A DNA stretch of 64,000 nucleotides from assembly GCF_003315245.1 (NCBI RefSeq), contig NZ_QNRT01000001.1, positions 1,211,457-1,275,456 on the forward strand. The letters are read 5' to 3'. The translations under genes were made by a program, and so were the position numbers. A model generated the notes under the pieces. It was given only the letters and a program-made list of their open reading frames with translations, was not told the origin of the DNA and searched no databases. Source of the DNA: Arenicella xantha. GTDB lineage: Bacteria; Pseudomonadota; Gammaproteobacteria; Arenicellales; Arenicellaceae. Of this stretch, positions 17,916-26,222 are shown in pieces (position 1 is the first letter of the stretch; every line of letters begins with the position of its first letter).

Positions 17916-19097
17916 TTAAATACTTGCCAGCTTTTTAGACGAACGTGAGTCCAACGCGCCGGAAATACGCGTCAGAATAATAGCCAACGCAACAATCAGC
18001 GCCCCAATCCAGGGAGTGTCCATTAGCGACATATCCTCGACCACTAAACCTCCTATCAACGAGCCTAACGCGATACCGATGTTAAAGGCGGCAATATTCA
18101 AACCCGAGGCCACATCCACTGCATTGGGTGTGTACTTCTGAGCTAGCTGTACCACGTACACCTGCAGGCCGGGCACATTGCCAAAGGCGAAAGCCCCCCA
18201 AACAAGTATCGTTAGCACGGCCAATATTGGATTGCTCGCCGTAAAGGTAAAGGCCAATAACACCAACGTTAAGGCGCTAAAAATTATGCTTAGCGCTTTT
18301 ATCGGGCCTTGGGAATCAGCAAGCTTGCCACCCCAGATATTGCCGACTGCAACAGAGACACCATATACCAACAGTACCAGCGCAATTGCATTTGAGCTAA
18401 AGCCGCTCACCTGCTCCAGAATCGGTGCAAGATAGGTAAAGGCCGTAAAGGTACCACCGTAGCCTAACGCGGTGATGAGGTAGACCAACAACAGGCGCGG
18501 CTCCATCAATACCTGAAGTTGTTCACGCAGTTTTGCAGGTGCGGATTGCTTTAGGTTCTTCGGGACCAACAAGGCGCTGCCAATAAACGCGATTAAGCCC
18601 AGCAAGGAAACGACTAAAAAAGTCGCGCGCCAGCCAAAATTCTGACCAATCAAGGTGCCCAAGGGCACACCGGTTACTAGGGCTACCGTAAGCCCAGTAA
18701 ACATGATGGCGATGGCGCTAGCTTCCTTGTCCTTACTCACTAAGCCTGTGGCAATCGTAGAGCCGATGGCGAAGAAAACGCCATGGGCTAAGCCGGTAAG
18801 AATTCTGGCGATTATCAAGCTTTGGTAACTCGGTGCCTGCCAAGCGAAGAGGTTGCCGACCACAAAAAGCGCCATCAAACTTAGCAGCACCGTTTTACGC
18901 GGCCAACGACCGGTTAAGGCTGTGAGCACAGGGGCGCCAATAGCCACGCCCACGGCATAGAGACTCACCAGCAGGCCAGCCGATGGTAGGGATACACCCA
19001 GATCTTGGGCGATGGTGGGCACTAATCCGACGATTACAAACTCGGTGGTACCTATTGCAAATGCACTCAGGGTGAGTGCCCATAAAGCTAATGGCAT
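17916..19097 (-). CDS. MFS efflux transporter (AraJ/YdhP-like)
   Basis: 393 residues with twelve membrane helices. FAIGTTEFVIVGLVPTIAQDLG in helix 1, ALTGRWPRKTVLL (motif A, loop 2-3) and ARILTGLAHGVFFAIG (motif of helix 4) identify the DHA1 drug-efflux branch, AraJ/YdhP subgroup. It should export sugars or drugs with proton antiport; the substrate is unknown. The divergent LysR gene starts 88 bp away and probably controls it. The pair lies inside the integron array, between the attC at 17812-17860 and a decayed one near 20260. Confidence 0.9.
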   Translation of the reverse strand: MPLALWALTLSAFAIGTTEFVIVGLVPTIAQDLGVSLPSAGLLVSLYAVGVAIGAPVLTALTGRWPRKTVLLSLMALFVVGNLFAWQAPSYQSLIIARILTGLAHGVFFAIGSTIATGLVSKDKEASAIAIMFTGLTVALVTGVPLGTLIGQNFGWRATFLVVSLLGLIAFIGSALLVPKNLKQSAPAKLREQLQVLMEPRLLLVYLITALGYGGTFTAFTYLAPILEQVSGFSSNAIALVLLVYGVSVAVGNIWGGKLADSQGPIKALSIIFSALTLVLLAFTFTASNPILAVLTILVWGAFAFGNVPGLQVYVVQLAQKYTPNAVDVASGLNIAAFNIGIALGSLIGGLVVEDMSLMDTPWIGALIVALAIILTRISGALDSRSSKKLASI

Positions 19098-19185
19098 GAC
19101 ATAACTCCTATATTGATTTGCGGTGGAGTATGCGGGAATATATTATTGCGAAAAACAACGTAATATATAAAACACTATTACACTT

Positions 19186-20073
19186 ATGACAAATATATCC
19201 AAAACAGATGACCTGGTTATTCTGCTGGCTGTCTTCGATCTCGGCGGCTTCTCAGCAGCAGCTAAAACCCTCAATCACCCGGTTGCCAAAGTCACCCGTG
19301 CCATTCAGCGGCTCGAGCAACGACTCGATACCAACTTATTCAATCGCACCACGCGAAAAGTGGAACCCACTGAAGAATGTTTGGATTTTGTGCGGCAGGT
19401 GCGCGAGGGCCTGAGACACTTAGAGCAGGCGGAGGAAACGCTGCAATTACAAAAACGTGTGCCGTCTGGTTGGCTGCGAGTAGATGCTGCTAGCCCATTT
19501 ATGCTGCACCAAATAGTCCCCTTAATGGCAGAGTTCCAGCAGCTATATCCGCTAGTTAAATTAGAACTAGTATCGAACGATAATTTTATCAACTTGATCG
19601 AGAAGCGGACCGATGTTGCTATCCGGATTGGCAAACTCGATGACTCCAACCTACACGCCACCAAATTGGGCCGCAGCCCTATGCGTCTGCTGGCTAGTCC
19701 CAATTACCTAAAGACCTACGGCACGCCGCAGTCCGTAAATGATCTGCAGCATCACCAGCTGATCGGCTTTTCTCGAGGCAGCTCCCTGAATAACTGGCCA
19801 CTATCAGAACCGTTGGAGATAAACCCATCGATCGCTGCCAGCAGTGGGGAAACGCTGCTTCAACTGTGTCTGGGTGGCCACGGTATAGCGTTAATCTCAA
19901 ATTTTATGGTTGGTGAGTATTTAAAGAACGGAGAGCTGATTGAAGTACTGCCTGGTGTCGTTGAGCAGAGCAGTTCACGTCATGATGTGCACGCGGTGTT
20001 TTATCGCAACACCGCGCTGTCAAAACGCATATCCGTATTTATTGAATTTTTAAAAGCACGCTTGAGCCTATGA
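19186..20073 (+). CDS. LysR-family transcriptional regulator
   Basis: 295 residues. The N-terminal winged helix reads DDLVILLAVFDLGGFSAAAKTLNHPVAKVTRAIQRLE with the usual recognition helix, followed by FNRTTRKVEPTEE and a periplasmic-binding-protein-like effector domain of about 200 residues (ends RISVFIEFLKARL). It belongs to the CrgA-type LysR branch. It is divergent from the MFS exporter and probably regulates it; the AT-rich 88-bp gap should contain its binding site. It is one of only three intact plus-strand genes in the array. Confidence 0.9.
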   Translation: MTNISKTDDLVILLAVFDLGGFSAAAKTLNHPVAKVTRAIQRLEQRLDTNLFNRTTRKVEPTEECLDFVRQVREGLRHLEQAEETLQLQKRVPSGWLRVDAASPFMLHQIVPLMAEFQQLYPLVKLELVSNDNFINLIEKRTDVAIRIGKLDDSNLHATKLGRSPMRLLASPNYLKTYGTPQSVNDLQHHQLIGFSRGSSLNNWPLSEPLEINPSIAASSGETLLQLCLGGHGIALISNFMVGEYLKNGELIEVLPGVVEQSSSRHDVHAVFYRNTALSKRISVFIEFLKARLSL

Positions 20074-20161
20074 ACTAGCAGCTAACAAATCATAGGCCAA
20101 AATTGACGAGCCTGAAATTCATTACACATAACATAAAAAATTTCACAACAATTCCTATGAC

Positions 20162-20260
20162 ATGTAGCGCCAACATCAGCGCCAATTGACAAAGACTTGG
20201 GTGTGACACTGCCAGCTTCCATGGCTTAGTAAACCTGTCCGTTGTAGGTTTTTGTTACGT
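20162..20260 (-). other. Possible decayed attC
   Basis: GTTACGT at 20254-20260 looks like a core site lying next to the stop of the following gene. The opposite end (ATGTAGCGCC near 20162-20171) is a poor match to the TAACGCC of other sites. Low confidence. Confidence 0.35.
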
Positions 20261-20266
20261 CGCCGG

Positions 20267-20857
20267 CTAACTCTCTTGTTTGGCATTAAACAATCGCCAT
20301 GCCATGAACGCAACGAAATTTATTATCGCCAAGCTTGATAGTGATGGTATAACGGCCGACGTGCCAAACTCATTCCCCAGCGCAACACTAATAACAATCT
20401 TTGCTAGAGTACCAATATTGATTAGGACCAATCCAAGCCAATAACTTCGGTACCAGATAGCCGAAAACAATCCAATCAGAAATAAAACCACAGCCACCAA
20501 CAGCGAAATTAGGGGAACAATAGAGTTGTTTGAAAAAAACAACTGTTTTTCCCATTCAAGATATCCGCTTACATGCTCTGGTACGTTCTCTGGCGCAGCA
20601 AACCAGAATAAGCTGCATAAAAGCAGCGCCATAAATCCAACGATCAGCCAGAGCTTGCGGCGATAGGCGTAGTAGCACGCAGGAATAAGAAACAATGGGC
20701 GGGAGTACCAAGAGAACTGGTTCTGATGTCGACCCCATACCCAATGGGCAATGTTCTCACCAGCGAGATGTGCATTGACCAATAATGCTATCGAGTACAA
20801 CAATAACAGCACGACACTGAAAGCTACAAACTTGTCAAAAGAGGTCCAAGATTTCAT
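20267..20857 (-). CDS. Cassette gene: six-helix membrane protein of unknown function
   Basis: 196 residues starting MKSWTSFDKFVAFSVV. About six hydrophobic segments with a WGRHQNQFSWYSRPLF loop between the first two. An earlier in-frame start at 20962 would translate the neighbouring attC and is rejected. I do not recognise a family. It is followed by a poorly preserved attC and preceded by a recognisable one (20870-20958). Confidence 0.65.
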   Translation of the reverse strand: MKSWTSFDKFVAFSVVLLLLYSIALLVNAHLAGENIAHWVWGRHQNQFSWYSRPLFLIPACYYAYRRKLWLIVGFMALLLCSLFWFAAPENVPEHVSGYLEWEKQLFFSNNSIVPLISLLVAVVLFLIGLFSAIWYRSYWLGLVLINIGTLAKIVISVALGNEFGTSAVIPSLSSLAIINFVAFMAWRLFNAKQES

Positions 20858-20869
20858 TGAATATCCAAG

Positions 20870-20958
20870 TGCTAGCGACAAAACGCTGTTAAAACGGGCG
20901 CGCGCTTTTTGCGCATCCGAATGAACGTAGTGAAATACAGTTTCTAAGCCTGTTATAT
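20870..20958 (-). other. attC site, one core degenerate
   Basis: TGCTAGC at 20870-20876 differs from the RYYYAAC core by one base; GTTATAT at 20952-20958 is the opposite core. The interior contains a GCGCGC/GCGC hairpin around an A/T-rich loop. 89 bp. Confidence 0.6.
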
Positions 20959-20976
20959 GCAACAGGCGTAAACAGC

Positions 20977-21462
20977 CTAAAACATTGTATTATCATTTTT
21001 TGATTTTTCCGGGACAGGTTGATTTACACCCCAATGCTCGACAATCTTTCCCTCTTTCATCCTGAATATATGAATGCCAGCACCGCCATGAGAGTCTGGC
21101 GTATGTTTTACATGCAGGTGAATCCAAACAAGGTCGCCTTCGGAAGCAGTTCGTTTAATAGACATTGAAAGTTCAGGATACTTCTTAAATCGTTTTTCAA
21201 ATAAGCTCAATAGTGCTTCTCGCCCATCCTGAATGTTAGGGGCGTGCTCAATAAAGTTTTCACTGTAGCATTCGTTACGCAAAATGCTTATCCGGTGCGA
21301 AGCTTCTAAGTCGGGCCTATTTTCTAGTATATCCATACAATAGACTGCCTGTCTCAGGTTGGATTCTTCTAAATTAGTTCTTCTGCCTTCTTTCGCATCC
21401 AGTGTACCCATTAAAAAAAACGAGAATGCCACCAAAATTAATATATTAGTTGGAGTGTTCAT
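20977..21462 (-). CDS. Cassette gene: exported SnoaL/NTF2-like protein
   Basis: 161 residues. A signal peptide (about 1-23, ending LMGTLDA) precedes an NTF2-like domain: YSENFIEHAPNIQDGREALLSLFEKRF is the typical helix-strand start, and WIHLHVKHTPDSHGGAGIHIFRMKEGKIVEHWGVNQ is the SnoaL/polyketide-cyclase core with the conserved His and Trp. Such proteins bind or isomerise small ligands; the ligand is unknown. Export to the periplasm is inferred from the signal. Confidence 0.82.
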   Translation of the reverse strand: MNTPTNILILVAFSFFLMGTLDAKEGRRTNLEESNLRQAVYCMDILENRPDLEASHRISILRNECYSENFIEHAPNIQDGREALLSLFEKRFKKYPELSMSIKRTASEGDLVWIHLHVKHTPDSHGGAGIHIFRMKEGKIVEHWGVNQPVPEKSKNDNTMF

Positions 21463-21501
21463 TTCTACCTCGTATGTAATCCATAGTCAGAATTTGAATG
21501 C

Positions 21502-21562
21502 ATATAACACCAAGCCAGGGTCGGCGCGAAGCAGGCCATCCCGCGGAGAAAACTTGTTATAC
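21502..21562 (-). other. attC site (61 bp)
   Basis: ATATAAC at 21502-21508 and GTTATAC at 21556-21562 flank CCCGCGGAG and AACTTG elements shared with the sites at 22937-23029 and 26863-26949. It lies about 110 bp from the stop of its gene. Confidence 0.7.
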
Positions 21563-21673
21563 AGCTTTCTCTCACCCTAGATGTTTATGTTTAGAAATGT
21601 ATTCTTCCTCTTGTTTTGTGCTTCTGATATGCCGCACCTATTTTCAGTTTTGTAAGCTTGTATCGCGGCAAGC

Positions 21674-22237
21674 TTATCTCCAGAATTTAACCGATTTCCA
21701 CCAAGGTAAAGTAGTAGACGAAGATAGATCGTTTTGCTCTAAAGCACAATATACCCATATCTGTGAAGTGAATTCACTATCACCGATATCACACGTATTG
21801 ACTAAAAATATATTTTTCTTTTCATGGGTTCCTTTTATCCATAGCGTAAAATCTGTTTTGCTTCCAATACGCAAATTATCAATTTCACTCGCAACGCCAA
21901 TACCCCAATGACCTTCATGTAAAGAACCGGTAATTTGTGGTTCTCGGTAACGCTTAGACAATGTTTGTACGTATGACTGATATCTTTGATTGAAAGAAGT
22001 AATCATTTTTTCTGGAGCCCCATTCTCCGTATGACGAGGATCGAGTTCGGACATATGATCAAAGCATAATGTAGAAGTCGCCCCACAAAGCATACTATCT
22101 CGATTAAAATCGTAATCAGACAAATCAGGTATTTCGTAGGGGCTAGAGCGTTCCGAGTGACCATTCTCGAGTATTGGAACCAATTTTCGAGGGGGTTCTA
22201 GAAGTAAACTTTCGACAATGTCGACGATATTATCCAC
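21674..22237 (-). CDS. Cassette gene of unknown function
   Basis: 187 residues with a GTG start at 22237, immediately after an attC. The protein is soluble, acidic, and has an N-terminal segment rich in Asp/Ser and a C-terminal part ending in a Trp-rich WWKSVKFW. I recognise no domain. The ATG at Met49 (about 22093) is an alternative start, but the GTG keeps the usual short distance from the attC. Confidence 0.55.
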   Translation of the reverse strand: MDNIVDIVESLLLEPPRKLVPILENGHSERSSPYEIPDLSDYDFNRDSMLCGATSTLCFDHMSELDPRHTENGAPEKMITSFNQRYQSYVQTLSKRYREPQITGSLHEGHWGIGVASEIDNLRIGSKTDFTLWIKGTHEKKNIFLVNTCDIGDSEFTSQIWVYCALEQNDLSSSTTLPWWKSVKFWR

Positions 22238-22241
22238 TATT

Positions 22242-22339
22242 TTTTAACTCCAGTGCGTATAGCGCCGCCCTAAAAGGCGATCTTGCGAGTCCAGCACAAC
22301 GTGCTTTTTGTTGTGCGATTTTTAATGGCCTTGTTATGA
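22242..22339 (-). other. attC site of the DJ-1 cassette (98 bp)
   Basis: TTTTAAC at 22242-22248 and GTTATGA at 22333-22339. Inside, GCACAAC pairs with GTTGTGC around a T-rich loop. The stop codon of the DJ-1 gene falls in the core site. Confidence 0.7.
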
Positions 22340-22918
22340 GTTCTTAGTCCACTCATATTCCATTTGCCTTGCTGTTTTTACCGCTAGTTCTAAATTAGTG
22401 AGTTTTGAAACTAAATGGAGACTCATGTCGATACCTGCTGAAATACCACCAGAGGTAATATATTTTCCTTCGTCCACCCATCTTTGAGAATCGACAACGG
22501 TTAAATCTGGAAATGATTTTCGTAAATCATCAATATCTTCCCAGTGGGTAGTAACCTTTAGATTTGAGAGCAAACCAGCTTTTGCAAGAATAAAGGCGCC
22601 AGTACAAACGGATGCAACAGTTTTTGCATTTTTTGCTGTTTTACATACCCAATTTATAACAGATGGTTTTCTTAATTCTTCAGTGTGGATACCACCAACT
22701 ACAATTAGTATATCTATATCAGGGTTGTCAGTAATACTATAATGAGGAAGAATTTTATAGCCACCCCTAGCATTTACTGGATCTTTCCCCTCAGCCAAGA
22801 GAAAAACATTAAAAATATCTTTTGGTTCAGATAACCTACTTGCTGTAGAAAACACTTCAAATGGACCAGAAAAATCTAGTACTTCAGCATTTTCGTAAAT
22901 ATATATTCCTACATTCAA
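22334..22918 (-). CDS. Cassette gene: DJ-1/PfpI-family protein (isonitrile-hydratase-like)
   Basis: 194 residues, class I glutamine-amidotransferase-like fold. The N-terminus GIYIYENAEVLDFSGPFEVF and the nucleophile elbow VASVCTGAFILAKAGLL with Cys105 match the InhA/AraC-amidase-like branch of the DJ-1 superfamily. The Asp in LDFSGP and TSGGISAGIDM correspond to conserved active-site neighbours. Possible activities include isonitrile hydratase or small-molecule hydrolase; the exact substrate is unknown. Lies between two attC sites. Confidence 0.88.
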   Translation of the reverse strand: MNVGIYIYENAEVLDFSGPFEVFSTASRLSEPKDIFNVFLLAEGKDPVNARGGYKILPHYSITDNPDIDILIVVGGIHTEELRKPSVINWVCKTAKNAKTVASVCTGAFILAKAGLLSNLKVTTHWEDIDDLRKSFPDLTVVDSQRWVDEGKYITSGGISAGIDMSLHLVSKLTNLELAVKTARQMEYEWTKNS

Positions 22919-22936
22919 TGTTTGGCTCTCCTGAAC

Positions 22937-23029
22937 TCATAACGCCGCAGCAAGCTGCGGCTATGTAGCGAAGCAGCCGTCCCGCGGAGCCAGCTTGCTG
23001 GCGGAGTGAACTTTGACGCCTTGTTAGAT
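22937..23029 (-). other. attC site (93 bp), sibling of 26863-26949
   Basis: TCATAAC at 22937-22943 and GTTAGAT at 23023-23029. The right half matches the site at 26863-26949 almost base for base, except that CCAGCTTGCTGG here is CCAACTTGTTGG there, a paired change that keeps the stem. Confidence 0.82.
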
Positions 23030-23431
23030 GCTTTTCGCATTAGTGCTTTTGTACTTTTTGATAATGGCAACTCTCATATTTAAGACCTTTGGCTCCTCGT
23101 GTTCTGAGTTCGCGAATGCTAAATGGTATACGATCTTTACGTCCGCAACACAGGTGTTAATTTTTTCAAATGGTAAAACTGTTTCAATGTGATAGTCGTG
23201 CATCATTGTCATTCCATCAAATTCACACTCTATCTCGTGCCCGATTGAGATTGATTGACACTCGTGCTCTTTTTCTCCAGGAACGTATATCCAACATCCG
23301 ATGTCCCTTAGATAAGCTGATAATGAAAAGCCGATGTTTGTGGGAATGAGCAGATACCCTCTAGCGTGCAAAGAGATATTTCCGCTTTTTTTCTTGTACG
23401 CATTAAAAACAATTCCTGAAAAATCAATCAT
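23024..23431 (-). CDS. Cassette gene of unknown function
   Basis: 135 residues starting MIDFSGIVFNAYKKKSG. An in-frame extension to 23542 would translate the neighbouring attC and is rejected. The sequence alternates short strands with conserved-looking Trp, Cys and His (CWIYVPGEKEHECQS) and is probably a small beta-rich soluble protein; no family recognised. The stop codon lies in the attC core site. Confidence 0.6.
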   Translation of the reverse strand: MIDFSGIVFNAYKKKSGNISLHARGYLLIPTNIGFSLSAYLRDIGCWIYVPGEKEHECQSISIGHEIECEFDGMTMMHDYHIETVLPFEKINTCVADVKIVYHLAFANSEHEEPKVLNMRVAIIKKYKSTNAKSI

Positions 23432-23433
23432 GC

Positions 23434-23532
23434 ATCTAACGCCACCATAAACGGATGCCGAAGCAACGCGTAGGCAGTCCGGTGGAAGCCGCGCTTTTTG
23501 CGGCTGGAACGTATTTGATGGGCTTGTTATGC
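23434..23532 (-). other. attC site of the HxlR/GST cassette (99 bp)
   Basis: ATCTAAC at 23434-23440 and GTTATGC at 23526-23532 flank a palindrome with GCCGCGC/GCGGC around a T-rich loop. Confidence 0.75.
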
Positions 23533-23565
23533 ATTTGAGCAAAATACTGAAACATCATTTAAGTA

Positions 23566-23967
23566 TTACTCACTTTCATATTTTATCCACCAGTTATGCA
23601 TTTCTTTAAACATACGACTTAAAGCTATTGCTTTTTTTGTTGCAGTATACTCAACTCGAGGGGGAACCTCGGGGTAAATCTTACGGCTAACAAGGCCATC
23701 TTTTTCCAATGCGCGTAGTTGGCTCGTTAACATCGTTTGAGTAATTCCATCAATCTTTCTACGTAGCTCATTAAACCGTTTCATGCCATGAAAAATCAAA
23801 ATTTGAAGAATTATAAGTTTCCATTTACCGCCAATTAACTTTGCAATATCGGGCATTGGACACAACTCTCCATTTGATTCTTTATCAGCTTTCTTTTTGG
23901 ACACTTTTTTATCCTTAGTATTGTTTTTGATGCTATACACTATAAAACTGCCTTCTTGTAATATCAT
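23566..23967 (-). CDS. HxlR-family transcriptional regulator
   Basis: 133 residues. GKWKLIILQILIFHGMKRFNELRRKIDGITQTMLTSQLRALEKDGLVSRK is the HxlR winged helix, preceded by the conserved CPM cysteine at about residue 36 that acts as a redox or aldehyde sensor in some family members. The basic N-terminal tail is unusually long. It is divergent from the glutathione transferase-like gene and probably controls the GST-SRPBCC pair. It sits inside the integron array but carries its own promoter region. Confidence 0.85.
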   Translation of the reverse strand: MILQEGSFIVYSIKNNTKDKKVSKKKADKESNGELCPMPDIAKLIGGKWKLIILQILIFHGMKRFNELRRKIDGITQTMLTSQLRALEKDGLVSRKIYPEVPPRVEYTATKKAIALSRMFKEMHNWWIKYESE

Positions 23968-24017
23968 ACCATAGCTATAAACTACAGATAAATCTATTCA
24001 TGAACAAAGGCAGGCAG

Positions 24018-24698
24018 ATGGCGATAAAACTTTACACTATAAGCGGAGCACCGAGGGGATGGCGTGTTCTTATCGGGTTAACGTTGAAAGACCTTGAATA
24101 TAATATTCATTATTTGCAAGGCTCAAAGCAAGAACATAAACAAACCGAATTCCTTAAAATAAACCCAAGAGGAATGATTCCTGTTATTGAGCATAATGGA
24201 ACGATAATCCATGACTCTATTGCGATATTGGCTTGGCTAGATAGAGAATACCCAAAAAAACCTTTATTTGGAGAGACAAATGATGAAGCTAAAAATATTT
24301 GGCAAATCACTATGGAAGGCTGTGATCACCTACGTAACGCTACAAATAAACTACTACGACCTATTCTAGTTGAAAACGTTAACTTGCCGAATAGTAACAG
24401 TGAAGCAATGAATACTTTACAAGCGGCAAGTGAAAAGATGCATGCTGAGTGCGCTTATCTAGAAAAATTATTAGCCAGAAATCTTTTCCTTGCAGGAGAA
24501 AACCCTAGTGCAGCAGAAGCAATCGTATTTCCTGAAATTCGCCTCGTAAAGCGAGCTATTGAGCGAAAGCCTGACCTTATGGGCGCAATAGGGTTTGACC
24601 ATTTTGACGAACATTATCCAATGCTATTTGCGTGGAGAGAGAGAATCGAAGCGCTACCAAACATGAATAAAACTCTACCCTATCATTGGAACGAATAA
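24018..24698 (+). CDS. Glutathione S-transferase-like protein
   Basis: 226 residues. KLYTISGAPRGWRVLIGLTLKDLEYNIHYL and FLKINPRGMIPVIEHNGTIIHDSIAILAWLDREYP form the thioredoxin-like N-domain with the cis-Pro and Glu/Asp-Ser glutathione contacts; an all-helical C-domain follows. The upstream ATG at 24000 is possible, but ATG 24018 follows AGGCAGG and gives the usual N-terminus. It is likely co-transcribed with the SRPBCC gene 13 bp downstream. Runs against the cassette direction. Confidence 0.85.
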   Translation: MAIKLYTISGAPRGWRVLIGLTLKDLEYNIHYLQGSKQEHKQTEFLKINPRGMIPVIEHNGTIIHDSIAILAWLDREYPKKPLFGETNDEAKNIWQITMEGCDHLRNATNKLLRPILVENVNLPNSNSEAMNTLQAASEKMHAECAYLEKLLARNLFLAGENPSAAEAIVFPEIRLVKRAIERKPDLMGAIGFDHFDEHYPMLFAWRERIEALPNMNKTLPYHWNE

Positions 24699-24711
24699 TG
24701 AGGATATTAGA

Positions 24712-25170
24712 ATGAATTCTGAAAATTACGAACAGAGTATTATTGTTGATGCTCAAACACACGAAGCATACCGAGCGCTAACCAGTGGCTACTCACAGTG
24801 GTGGACGCCATGTGATGGTATATTTAGTAAACTGGGAGATCGAATAACATTTAGATTTCCACCACAAGTATCTTACTGGACATTTGAGGCAAAAGAACTC
24901 ATACCTGACCAATATGTAGAACTTGAATGTGTTGATGCGCATCATATAATTTTAGAAAAGCCAGAAGCATCCAAAACCGAGTGGCTTGGCTCATCTTTAC
25001 GTTTCAAGGTTGAGAGCGTTGGAAATCAAGTGAAAATTAACTTCACTCATGAGGGACTAACTCAAAAAAAGGATTGCTATGACGTATGCGAAGCTGGCTG
25101 GGATCACTTTTTCCTTAACAGCCTAAAAAAATACTTGAATACAGGTATTGGCGAGCCCCATGGTACCTAG
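24712..25170 (+). CDS. SRPBCC/AHSA1-like protein
   Basis: 152 residues. The YEQSIIVDAQTHEAYRALT start, the WW near residue 30, the mid-protein YWTFEAKELIPDQYVEL strand and the final GWDHFFLNSLKKYL helix match AHSA1/SRPBCC proteins that bind small hydrophobic molecules. 13 bp after the GST-like gene, so probably one operon under HxlR control. Substrate unknown. Confidence 0.82.
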   Translation: MNSENYEQSIIVDAQTHEAYRALTSGYSQWWTPCDGIFSKLGDRITFRFPPQVSYWTFEAKELIPDQYVELECVDAHHIILEKPEASKTEWLGSSLRFKVESVGNQVKINFTHEGLTQKKDCYDVCEAGWDHFFLNSLKKYLNTGIGEPHGT

Positions 25171-25240
25171 GTAGCTAAAATTAAGCGACGAAGGAGCAAA
25201 AGCCAACTGTATTTTGTCCTTTTTAAACAGCTTGTTATGT
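25171..25240 (-). other. Truncated attC
   Basis: GTTATGT at 25234-25240 is a good core site with TTGTCC and AACAGC near it, but no partner core (TAACGC) is found before the end of the SRPBCC gene at 25170. The left half was probably lost when the adjoining three-gene block formed. Confidence 0.4.
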
Positions 25241-25273
25241 GCGACTGTAAACACTGCCCTGAATGTAAAAAAT

Positions 25274-25402
25274 TTAATCTTTAGCCAAGATTAAAGTTGT
25301 AGCTAGTGTTTCTTGTGGTCCCACTTTTGCGGCCCCTCCCATAATGTATACCTTATTATTAAGAGCTACTGAGCCATGGCCATTAAGGCACAATCTAAAC
25401 AG
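25274..25402 (-). pseudogene. Remnant of a Kelch-repeat protein
   Basis: A 42-codon open frame without a start codon reads NGHGSVALNNKVYIMGG in its first half, the double-glycine beta-blade pattern of Kelch repeats, then ends. It overlaps the end of the preceding small frame. It appears to be a broken cassette gene. Confidence 0.45.
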
Positions 25403-25485
25403 TCACCGCACCACTCACCATTCCGGTCTCGGGTACCGGATGTGTAAAAATCGCCTTCTACATTGAGTGGAAATCTATTCTGCAT
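25366..25485 (-). CDS. Very short cassette frame with CxxC, possibly truncated
   Basis: 39 residues starting MQNRFPLNVEGDFYTSGT and containing EWCGDCLDC, a cysteine cluster reminiscent of small iron-sulphur or zinc proteins. It begins 17 bp from an attC core, the right distance for a cassette gene. It ends early and runs into the Kelch remnant in another frame, so the cassette looks like a fusion of two broken genes. Confidence 0.4.
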   Translation of the reverse strand: MQNRFPLNVEGDFYTSGTRDRNGEWCGDCLDCALMAMAQ

Positions 25486-25501
25486 TATCTCCGTCTGAAA
25501 C

Positions 25502-25567
25502 ATAACGCCCAGCGAACCGGCGGAGGTGCGATAGCGCCGAAGTCCGAGTTGCGCTGTTTGTTAGGCG
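25502..25567 (-). other. attC site of the methyltransferase cassette (66 bp)
   Basis: ATAACGCCC from 25502 and GTTAGGCG at 25560-25567 are the ends; CAGCGA and GGCG pair with CGCC and TGCGCTG, leaving unpaired bases on one strand. Confidence 0.75.
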
Positions 25568-25576
25568 CTCTCTCTG

Positions 25577-26218
25577 TCACGAACCAACCTTTTTTAATGC
25601 CACACGTGACCAAATTACGTTTGGCTTATTTTGCATTTTACTAGATTGATTTTCTAATAGAAGTACAATTTGAAAACCATATTCATTTGCATATGTGGCT
25701 AGTTCATCATTACAAGTCGAGAATACATGCGTGCCGGCACCTGCTGGGCCATTCCTAAGAGAAATTGCACAAATACCTTCAATATTAACAATTTCCGCTA
25801 ATCTCCGAATGCAATGTCTTCTTTCCTCAATGGAAAGGTGATGCCAGACACCATCAATCAATACAAAATCAAACAACCCCGCACAAACATCAACTTTATT
25901 GAGTCTTGGTAAGCTATCATTGATCCATGTAATATCTAGACCTTGATATTTAGACTTTGCTATTTGAAGGAATTCATTTAGAGGCTCTACCGAAACTACT
26001 GAGTGGCCTAGTTTAGCTAATGCGGCAGAATTTTGTCCCACTCCTGAGCCTGCATCAAGCACTCTGGCGGGAGCTTGAGGTAAAAACTGAAGAAAATCAG
26101 AACTGATTTCCTCAAAGTCCAAGTTGAAACTCGCCTCAGTAAAAGCCTCTACTACTTTCTCGTAACCTTTAGTGCCTGCAACAATACTCAATGTAATTAA
26201 CTCACTAGTTTTATGCAT
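25577..26218 (-). CDS. Cassette gene: class I SAM-dependent methyltransferase
   Basis: 213 residues. VLDAGSGVGQNSAALAKLG is motif I (SAM glycine loop), VVSVEPLNEFLQIAK the acidic strand-2 motif, and FDFVLIDGVWHHL the motif IV/post-motif region. The acceptor substrate is unknown. It is bounded by attC sites 25502-25567 and 26223-26339, a complete cassette. Confidence 0.88.
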   Translation of the reverse strand: MHKTSELITLSIVAGTKGYEKVVEAFTEASFNLDFEEISSDFLQFLPQAPARVLDAGSGVGQNSAALAKLGHSVVSVEPLNEFLQIAKSKYQGLDITWINDSLPRLNKVDVCAGLFDFVLIDGVWHHLSIEERRHCIRRLAEIVNIEGICAISLRNGPAGAGTHVFSTCNDELATYANEYGFQIVLLLENQSSKMQNKPNVIWSRVALKKVGS

Positions 26219-26222
26219 TGCC

